Source of the DNA: an uncultured Bacillota bacterium
Lineage (GTDB): Bacteria; Bacillota; Clostridia; Tissierellales; Tissierellaceae
Reading direction: 5' to 3'
DNA: 10,971 nt
Assembly (NCBI GenBank): GCA_937951995.1
Contig: CALGAG010000237.1
Span: forward strand, 1 to 10,971
Positions 6,309-10,971 of this stretch are shown here, piece by piece. Each line of letters begins with the position of its first letter. The stretch's first letter is position 1. Made by a program: the position numbers and the translations under genes. The notes beneath the pieces are model-generated. The model saw only the letters and a list, made by a program, of their open reading frames with translations. It was not told the origin of the DNA and made no database searches.

Positions 6309-7841
6309 CTATACAGCCATTTCCTGGTGTGTCTCCTCTTCCTGCATCAGCTTGTTCACTGCGTTTATATAGGCACTTATGCTTGCCTCCACCACATCTA
6401 TGCTGGCATCCCTGCCCACAAAGTGCTTGTCCTTGTATCTTAGCTTCACCACAGCATACCCCAATGCATCAGTTCCCTCTGTAATGGACTGGAGGGAATA
6501 GTCCTCAAGGGTTATGTCCTTGTGGACGCACTGCTCAATTGCCTTGAATGAGGCATCCACAGGCCCTTGTGCAAATGAGATTCCCTCCCTGATTCCCTCT
6601 GGGGTATCCAAGACCACGGAGGCTGTGGTTGTTATTGTGTTTCCACTGTTTACAACAAACCTCTCAAGCTTGTAGTAGTCCCTTGTCTCCTTTATCCCTC
6701 TGGTTAGGAGTATCTCAATGTCCCTGTCAAAAATCTGCTTTTTCTTGTCTGCCAGGTCCTTGAACTGGGCGAAGATAATGTTGATCTGGTCATCGTCTAT
6801 TTCATATCCAAGTGAAACCACCTTGTCCTTGAATGCATGTCTGCCTGAATGCTTGCCAAGGACCAGATTGTTGTTGCTCAATCCAACGGATTCCGGAGTC
6901 ATTATCTCGTAGGTTTCCCTGTTGCTAAGGACCCCATGCTGGTGGATTCCCGACTCATGGGCAAATGCATTGGCTCCCACAATTGCCTTGTTGGGCTGGA
7001 CGTTTACACCGGTGATGCTGCTTAGCATATTGCTTGTCCTGGTGATCTCGACGGTATTGATATTGGAGTTTGCACCGTACTTGTCCCCTCTTACTGAAAG
7101 GACCATTGCTATTTCCTCAAGGGCTGCGTTGCCGGCCCTTTCACCTATCCCATTAACTGTGCACTCTATTTGTGTCGCCCCTGCCTTTATGGCTGCAAGG
7201 CTGTTTGCAACTCCCAGACCCAAATCATTGTGGCAGTGGACTGATATTTCCACCCCGTCCAGATACTTGGATTTTCTTCTGATGTCCATGATAAACTGGT
7301 AGAACTCATCCGGTGTTGTGTAGCCCACGGTGTCTGGTATGTTGATGATTTTAGCTCCCGCCTGGATCACCCTGTCAAATATTTCAGCAAGAAAGTCAGT
7401 GTCGCTTCTCGTGGCATCCTCAGCAGAAAATTCAACCTCCGGGCAAAGGCTGGCTGCATATGCCACCATCTCTTCAGCCCTGTCAGCAACCTGCTGTGGA
7501 GTCATCTTCAGCTTGTATTCCATATGTATTGGTGATGTGGCAATAAAGGTGTGAATCCTAGGCTTTGCCGCCCCCTTTACAGCCTCCCAGGCCTTGTCGA
7601 TGTCCTCCTTGACTGTCCTTGAAAGGACCGCCACCGTTGATTCAGTTATCTGGTCCGCTATGGCCTTTACAGATTGAAAGTCACCAGGTGATGCAGCTGC
7701 AAAGCCTGCCTCAATGACATCCACTCCCAGCTTCTCCAATTGCCTTGCCATCATAAGCTTTTCCCTGTGATTCATGCTGCACCCTGGGGACTGCTCCCCG
7801 TCCCTTAATGTAGTGTCAAAAAACCTGATCCTCTTTGTCAT
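6309..7841 (-). CDS. leuA: 2-isopropylmalate synthase
   Basis: Condenses acetyl-CoA with 2-oxoisovalerate to 2-isopropylmalate, the first committed step to leucine. The 510 aa are the standard bacterial length. The N-terminal TIM barrel shows DTTLRDGEQSPG (9-20), HCHND with metal histidines 202 and 204, NGIGERAGNAALEE (230-243), and HESGIHQHG (295-303) near the linker. Residues from about 390 to 510 form the C-terminal allosteric domain where leucine feedback normally acts, and it looks complete. The ATG at 7841 has GGGGG (7852-7848) 6 nt upstream. The start codon overlaps the stop of a 23-codon ORF (ATGA). First gene after the Leu T-box. Citramalate synthase and homocitrate synthase are relatives; the leuCDB context and the intact motif set favour LeuA. 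Confidence 0.96.
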   Translation of the reverse strand: MTKRIRFFDTTLRDGEQSPGCSMNHREKLMMARQLEKLGVDVIEAGFAAASPGDFQSVKAIADQITESTVAVLSRTVKEDIDKAWEAVKGAAKPRIHTFIATSPIHMEYKLKMTPQQVADRAEEMVAYAASLCPEVEFSAEDATRSDTDFLAEIFDRVIQAGAKIINIPDTVGYTTPDEFYQFIMDIRRKSKYLDGVEISVHCHNDLGLGVANSLAAIKAGATQIECTVNGIGERAGNAALEEIAMVLSVRGDKYGANSNINTVEITRTSNMLSSITGVNVQPNKAIVGANAFAHESGIHQHGVLSNRETYEIMTPESVGLSNNNLVLGKHSGRHAFKDKVVSLGYEIDDDQINIIFAQFKDLADKKKQIFDRDIEILLTRGIKETRDYYKLERFVVNSGNTITTTASVVLDTPEGIREGISFAQGPVDASFKAIEQCVHKDITLEDYSLQSITEGTDALGYAVVKLRYKDKHFVGRDASIDVVEASISAYINAVNKLMQEEETHQEMAV

Positions 7842-7909
7842 TTGAATCCCCCTTTTCTGAATAAAAAAAGCATCTGAATTGCTCTAATGTAGCTTTTTAT
7901 GATACTCAT
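7838..7909 (-). CDS. Possible 23-codon leader ORF overlapping leuA
   Basis: An ATG at 7909-7907 opens a 23-codon frame starting MSIIKSYIRAIQ and ending FRKGGFK, whose TGA (7840-7838) overlaps the leuA ATG in an ATGA junction. It lies wholly downstream of the T-box terminator and runs through the U-rich hairpin at 7865-7898. It is basic, with four isoleucines and two leucines. There is no recognisable Shine-Dalgarno before the ATG (upstream is TTTTCGTTC), which argues against strong translation. An internal ATG at 7873 is also poorly supported. Chance is quite possible; the only suggestive point is the ATGA coupling. Confidence 0.25.
   Translation of the reverse strand: MSIIKSYIRAIQMLFLFRKGGFK
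7865..7898 (-). other. Second U-rich hairpin between T-box and leuA
   Basis: On the minus strand AAAAAGC and GCTTTTT form a 7-bp inverted repeat around 20 nt, and the right arm runs into seven T's (7869-7863). It resembles a weak intrinsic terminator, but the stem is nearly all A-T with a long loop, so it may be fortuitous. Confidence 0.3.
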
Positions 7910-7913
7910 GAAC

Positions 7914-7947
7914 GAAAATTTCTAGAATTTATGTAGTAGAAATTTTC
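7914..7947. repeat. Perfect 11-bp inverted repeat in the leuA leader
   Basis: GAAAATTTCTA (7914-7924) and TAGAAATTTTC (7937-7947) are perfect reverse complements around a 12-nt centre. The repeat lies between the T-box terminator and leuA, so it is transcribed only after antitermination. It could fold as an RNA hairpin or be a dimeric repressor site acting as a roadblock. There is no T-run after it, so it is not a standard terminator. Confidence 0.6.
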
Positions 7948-7957
7948 TATTCGTAAT

Positions 7958-8005
7958 AAAAAAAATCCCCCGTCCCTATAGATATTAATCTATAGGGACG
8001 AAGGA
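7958..8005 (-). terminator. Terminator hairpin of the leu T-box leader
   Basis: On the minus strand CGTCCCTATAGAT (8000-7988) and ATCTATAGGGACG (7983-7971) form a perfect 13-bp stem with a 4-nt loop. Five further pairs, two of them G-T, extend the base, followed by eight T's (7965-7958). CCCTA and TTCGT in the left arm can instead pair with TAGGG and ACGAA of the T-box element, giving the antiterminator. Confidence 0.95.
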
Positions 8006-8234
8006 TAAATCTTTCGTGTTACCACCCTAATTCGCAGCAAGCTGCCTCATTCCCGGACTATCATCCGGTATCCATATAACGGTGGCACCGTCACAGACTA
8101 CTTGCCGAAGCTTTCGCCCATGCTGCTTTGAAGCTAGTATTACATACCCTTTTACTGCTGATTCTCACCAACCATCAGCTCTCTTGAAGTAAAACCCCGG
8201 TATCTTTCTCTTCATCTTGGCATTTATAATATTG
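7958..8234 (-). promoter_or_regulatory. T-box leader RNA, tRNA-Leu type, controlling leuACDB
   Basis: The T-box sequence AGGGTGGTAACACG is at 8028-8015, with a UGGU bulge matching an ACCA tRNA end. In stem I, TTTTAC pairs with GTAAAA, a TTCAAGAGAG bulge follows, CTGAT pairs with ATCAG, and the terminal loop is GGTGAGAA, one base off GNUGNNAG. Below, ATACC/GGTAT and GAAG/CTTC enclose the specifier loop. CTA (8137-8135) is followed by G and then the lower helix, the same register as ATC in the ilv leader, so leucine is read. CCACCGTTATATGG (about 8085-8072) is the conserved stem IIA/B region. The leader lies in the 447-bp gap between hom and leuA. Confidence 0.95.
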
Positions 8235-8240
8235 AGACCT

Positions 8241-8270
8241 ATTATATATCCATGGGGATTCATAAGTCAA
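8241..8270 (-). promoter_or_regulatory. Sigma-A type promoter for the leu T-box operon
   Basis: TTGACT (8270-8265) and a perfect TATAAT (8246-8241) are separated by 18 nt. The predicted start near 8234 falls just ahead of stem I. The hom stop is only about 19 bp upstream of the -35 box, in A/T-rich sequence, and no intrinsic terminator is visible between them. Confidence 0.88.
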
Positions 8271-8288
8271 CACAAAATTTATACTTTT

Positions 8289-9287
8289 CTAAAAATTCTT
8301 TTTAATCTGTAGAATATCCCTTATTATGGCTGCAGCAGCACCCCTTACATCTGAGGCTCCTCCAAGGATTGCAATCTCTCCCAGATTGTCGGTGATATAC
8401 TCCACGCCCTTGTTCTTTCCCTGTACCCCGTAGAATATATCCTCCTGGGACACCATGATGGGCCTTACCAAAGCCCTTGGGTTCTCATCCTGAAGGTCCA
8501 GTTCACCAAGAAGCCTGTACCTTTTTCCTTCCCTTTTGGCGGCCCCTATATCCTCCAAGGTCAGGTGGCTTATACCGGTAACCTGGGCATCCTCCAGGGT
8601 AAGGTCTGTTCCTGCAAGGGCATTGGCAATTATGGTCATCTTTATTGCTGTATCCCAGCCTTCAACATCCTGTGATGGATCCGTCTCTGCAATCCCTTCC
8701 TCCTGTGCTTTTCTCAGGGCATCCCCGTAGGACATCCCTTCAGTTTCCATCAGGTGGAGTATGTAGTTTGTGGTCCCATTCAAGACCCCCCTGATTCCCA
8801 GCAGCCTTGAACCCAGAAGGTCGTTCTCGCCGGCGCTGATGGTGGGAAGGGCAGCCCCTGCTGTTGCCCCTATTCCAAGGCCAAGTCCATTTTCTTGGGC
8901 CAGGTCCCCAAGCTCCTTGAAATGCAGCATAACCGGTCCCTTGTTGGCCGTCACAACGTGAATGCCCTCTTGAAGGGCAAGCCTGATTGTTGTGGCAGCA
9001 GGCTCCCCTGTCCCCTTATTGGTGGGGGTTGCTTCAACCAAAAGGTCAACCTTGTAGCTCTTTAGGACATCGCCAAGCTCCCAGGTTCCAAAGCCCCCTT
9101 CACCATATTCTGAAAGGTCACTGTTCTCTTGGAGATATTCAGCCAGACCTTCACAATCCAGGCCTGAAGGGTCCCCAGCTCCCGATCTGGAATTAAGCGC
9201 AAATACAAGGTCCATGTCATCCCGCTTGCCAATAAGACCAATAAGTGCCCTTCCAACACCACCTGTACCCACTAAACCTATTTTCAC
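8289..9287 (-). CDS. hom: Homoserine dehydrogenase, short form without ACT domain
   Basis: Reduces L-aspartate semialdehyde to homoserine with NAD(P)H, the branch point to threonine and methionine; cytosolic. The Rossmann motif GLVGTGGVG is at 4-12, VEATPTN at 84-90 and TANKGP with Lys116 at 113-118. The catalytic domain shows GVLNGTTNYIL (167-177) and GIAETDPSQDVEGWD (198-212) with Glu201, Asp207, Asp212 and then Lys216. The frame extends upstream, but GTG at 9287 is the likely start: AGGAGGGG (9299-9292) is 4 nt away and the protein then begins right at its Rossmann strand. The 332 aa end with the catalytic domain; the ACT domain of the 430-aa bacterial form, which gives threonine inhibition, is missing. 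It starts 10 nt after the transporter stop, so the two are probably co-transcribed. Confidence 0.93.
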   Translation of the reverse strand: MKIGLVGTGGVGRALIGLIGKRDDMDLVFALNSRSGAGDPSGLDCEGLAEYLQENSDLSEYGEGGFGTWELGDVLKSYKVDLLVEATPTNKGTGEPAATTIRLALQEGIHVVTANKGPVMLHFKELGDLAQENGLGLGIGATAGAALPTISAGENDLLGSRLLGIRGVLNGTTNYILHLMETEGMSYGDALRKAQEEGIAETDPSQDVEGWDTAIKMTIIANALAGTDLTLEDAQVTGISHLTLEDIGAAKREGKRYRLLGELDLQDENPRALVRPIMVSQEDIFYGVQGKNKGVEYITDNLGEIAILGGASDVRGAAAAIIRDILQIKKNF

Positions 9288-9297
9288 AATACCCCTC

Positions 9298-10170
9298 CTA
9301 ATCCCTGTCAAATGCTGTAATAATAACGACCGCAGCCAAGATTGAAGCAAAACCGGCGATTGTTCTCCCGCTTATCAACTCATTAAAGAGCAAGGCTCCG
9401 ATGATTATGCTTGTCACAGGCTCAAATGTGCTAAGTATGGATGTCTTTTGGGGCCCGATAAGTGCCACTCCTATCTGGAAAAAGCTTACTCCAAGAAAGG
9501 CCACAAGTATGGACAGAAGGGTGGATATTCCCCATCCAAGGGGTGTCATGTTGAAATCCAAGGTCCCTGTAAACAAACCAAAGAGAAATATCATCCCGCT
9601 TGCCATTATGCAAAGATAAAGGGTGAGCTTCAGGGAGTTCATGGACTTCAGACCACTTCTGTCAAGGTAGACTATGTAGAAGGCATAGGCCACAGATGAG
9701 CCAAATGCCAGAAGAAATCCCATTAGATTCATGTTTGCTTCAGAGTCATTGAGAAACATTATCCCCACAATCGTCAGGCTCACTGATAGCATCTTGATAC
9801 TGCTGGCCCTTTCCTTAAAAAGGATCACATACACCAGGATCACAAGGACCGGGTATGCAAAGTGGAGTGTGGTGGCTATTCCAGATGCTATGTAGTCATA
9901 TGACATGTACAGGGTCAGGGCTGTTGTCCCATAGCCAAGGGTTCCCACCAGAAATAGCTTCTTGGCCTCTTCCCTCGTTAGCCCAAGTCCCACCTTCTTG
10001 TTCCTGTTTACAAAGTATGCCAGGACTGGAAGAACCAGAAAAAACCTCAAAAAAGATAGAGTTACAGGATTCCCTCCCTCCTGGTAGACGGTCTTTGCCA
10101 TAAGCGGCATGCTTCCAAACACAATTGCCGATATAATTACTGCAATATATCCCTTCAGCTTTTCAAACAT
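9298..10170 (-). CDS. EamA/DMT-family transporter, about ten membrane helices
   Basis: Integral membrane protein of the drug/metabolite transporter superfamily, with two EamA repeats (about 7-140 and 150-286) and roughly ten hydrophobic segments, for example 8-25, 38-54, 105-118, 150-168, 183-201 and 271-286. The family signature STFEPVTSIIIGALLFNE (247-264) closes the second repeat. The preferred start is ATG 10170 (290 aa): GGAGG (10180-10176) lies 5 nt upstream, and the alternative GTG at 10182 abuts that site. Substrate cannot be read from sequence. RhtA of Escherichia coli, in the same superfamily, exports threonine and homoserine, so linkage to hom allows an amino-acid exporter here, but DMT substrates vary widely. 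The hom Shine-Dalgarno overlaps this stop codon, indicating a two-gene operon. Confidence 0.9.
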   Translation of the reverse strand: MFEKLKGYIAVIISAIVFGSMPLMAKTVYQEGGNPVTLSFLRFFLVLPVLAYFVNRNKKVGLGLTREEAKKLFLVGTLGYGTTALTLYMSYDYIASGIATTLHFAYPVLVILVYVILFKERASSIKMLSVSLTIVGIMFLNDSEANMNLMGFLLAFGSSVAYAFYIVYLDRSGLKSMNSLKLTLYLCIMASGMIFLFGLFTGTLDFNMTPLGWGISTLLSILVAFLGVSFFQIGVALIGPQKTSILSTFEPVTSIIIGALLFNELISGRTIAGFASILAAVVIITAFDRD

Positions 10171-10200
10171 CTTGTCCTCCACAATTAAGTCATTAAATAG

Positions 10201-10206
10201 ATTATA
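10201..10206 (-). promoter_or_regulatory. Possible -10 box for the transporter-hom unit
   Basis: A perfect TATAAT lies 31 bp before the transporter ATG, downstream of the preceding terminator, where a promoter is expected. No good -35 box is found 16-18 nt upstream (best ATGCAA, three of six), and there is no extended -10 TG, so the promoter may need an activator or be misread. Confidence 0.45.
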
Positions 10207-10243
10207 ACCCTTATGTCGAAATATTGCATGGGATTTAAGGTCA

Positions 10244-10283
10244 AAACAAAAAAAAGAAAATCCCCAGGGTTAAATCCCGGGGA
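10244..10283 (-). terminator. Intrinsic terminator after the acetyltransferase gene
   Basis: On the minus strand TCCCCGGG pairs with CCTGGGGA (8 bp, one G-T) around a 7-nt loop, followed by TTTTCTTTTTTTT. It begins about 20 nt after the acetyltransferase stop and separates that gene from the transporter-hom unit. Confidence 0.88.
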
Positions 10284-10302
10284 CCTGACATGGGCATCTC
10301 TC

Positions 10303-10956
10303 CTAAGTATCTCTTCTAAGCCTTCTGTGGTAAACAAGGGTTGTCATTACCTTGCCCTCATGCCACTCATACCTTACACTGGCCAGCTTGAACTTACGCT
10401 TTGTCTTGAAAAGAACCGATGGTAGATTTGGTATGGGTGCAATTATAACCTCCTCGAAGATGTCAAACATTCCATCAGCCTTGATGTCCCTGATTAGCCT
10501 TCTGGAAAGCAAGCCACCTATTCCCTGCCTTTTGAACCTGTCAAGGACTGCTATCTTGTCAAGCATGATAAAGTTGTCCAGGCTCTCCCGGTCAAAGTCC
10601 GGCCTGAAGTAGCAGTCATCAAGCCACCCCGGGTTTTCACCCAGCCACACGTCCTTTGGAAGTCCGAAGGTAAATCCAAGAACAGACCTGTAGTCGTCCT
10701 CTATGTATTCCGCCACATAGAAGTAATCGCTGATTTCCAGGGCTCTCTTCAGTTTGTTCTTGTGCCCCTCCGGATCAGAACCATAATCATCCATAAGAAA
10801 TCCCTGCATTGGGTCCTGGCTCTTCTTCCCCACAGATGCTGCTACGTGGAATATTCCCTCAATATCCTTTTCAACGGCCTTTCTGACCACAACATTTTCC
10901 AGATTAATTTTCTTGATGCCACTTGGTAACTTGACCCTACTCTTTAACTGACTCAA
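10303..10956 (-). CDS. GNAT-family N-acetyltransferase, substrate unknown
   Basis: A 217-aa protein of the Gcn5-related acetyltransferase fold, which moves an acetyl group from acetyl-CoA to an amine. The acetyl-CoA motif A is visible as MLDKIAVLDRFKRQGIGGLL (131-150), with K-R-Q-G-I-G at 142-147 in the place of the usual Q/R-x-x-G-x-G/A. NVVVRKAVEKDIEGIFHVA (21-39) is the typical first strand and helix. The segment 40-120 is acidic and aromatic and longer than in a minimal GNAT; I recognise no substrate motif in it. The start is TTG at 10956: GGAGG (10967-10963) is 7 nt upstream and no ATG fits as well. It is followed by its own terminator, so any link to the amino-acid genes is positional only. 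The upstream promoter lies outside the window. Confidence 0.82.
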   Translation of the reverse strand: MSQLKSRVKLPSGIKKINLENVVVRKAVEKDIEGIFHVAASVGKKSQDPMQGFLMDDYGSDPEGHKNKLKRALEISDYFYVAEYIEDDYRSVLGFTFGLPKDVWLGENPGWLDDCYFRPDFDRESLDNFIMLDKIAVLDRFKRQGIGGLLSRRLIRDIKADGMFDIFEEVIIAPIPNLPSVLFKTKRKFKLASVRYEWHEGKVMTTLVYHRRLRRDT

Positions 10957-10971
10957 AAAATCCCTCCCCCT

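Noticed and set aside
7838..7909. Classic leucine attenuator peptide
   Set aside because: The small frame lacks a run of leucine codons and sits after a complete T-box, so ribosome-stalling attenuation of the enteric leu type is not supported.
7916..7930. Possible CodY box in the leuA leader
   Set aside because: By eye it matches only 11 of 15 positions of AATTTTCWGAAAATT, and the region is so A/T-rich that this is expected by chance. It is better described by the 11-bp inverted repeat it partly overlaps.
9288..9350. Upstream extension of hom by 21 codons
   Set aside because: It runs into the transporter gene and encodes a Leu/Arg-rich stretch unlike the family. GTG at 9287 has AGGAGGGG well placed and begins the Rossmann fold.

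Overview
The window looks like a chromosomal amino-acid biosynthesis region from a low-to-moderate GC Bacillota, probably a Clostridia-like lineage. The evidence is two T-box leader RNAs, strong purine-rich Shine-Dalgarno sites, frequent GTG and TTG starts, and clostridial-type two-subunit isopropylmalate isomerase (LeuC about 420 aa, LeuD 168 aa). I cannot name a genus from sequence alone. Every gene lies on the minus strand, so transcription runs from the high-coordinate end towards position 1.

Layout in transcription order: (1) a GNAT-type acetyltransferase of unknown substrate (10956-10303), closed by an intrinsic terminator; (2) a two-gene unit with an EamA/DMT transporter (10170-9298) and a short homoserine dehydrogenase without an ACT domain (9287-8289); (3) a promoter and a T-box leader with Leu specifier CTA, then leuA-leuC-leuD-leuB (7841-3444); (4) a promoter and a second T-box leader with Ile specifier ATC, then ilvN-ilvC-ilvB (3016-50), and the first 16 codons of a probable branched-chain aminotransferase that runs out of the window at position 1.

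The genes cover most of branched-chain amino acid synthesis. IlvB/IlvN make acetolactate or acetohydroxybutyrate, and IlvC reduces and isomerises it. LeuA, LeuC/LeuD and LeuB then elongate 2-oxoisovalerate to 2-oxoisocaproate, and the partial aminotransferase would finish all three amino acids. Dihydroxyacid dehydratase (ilvD) is not in the window. Homoserine dehydrogenase feeds threonine and methionine, and threonine can supply 2-oxobutyrate for isoleucine.

The main regulatory theme is that the pathway is split between two tRNA-sensing switches: the leucine branch appears to read uncharged tRNA-Leu and the common ilv branch uncharged tRNA-Ile. Both leaders have the canonical T-box sequence, a UGGU bulge that would pair with an ACCA tRNA end, and a long terminator hairpin with a U-run. 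Between the leu terminator and leuA lies an unexplained stretch of about 115 nt. It holds an 11-bp inverted repeat, a second U-rich hairpin and a 23-codon ORF whose stop overlaps the leuA start. I see no mobile element, CRISPR array, tRNA or rRNA gene. Most of the window is recognisable biosynthesis; the novelty, if any, is in the regulation.
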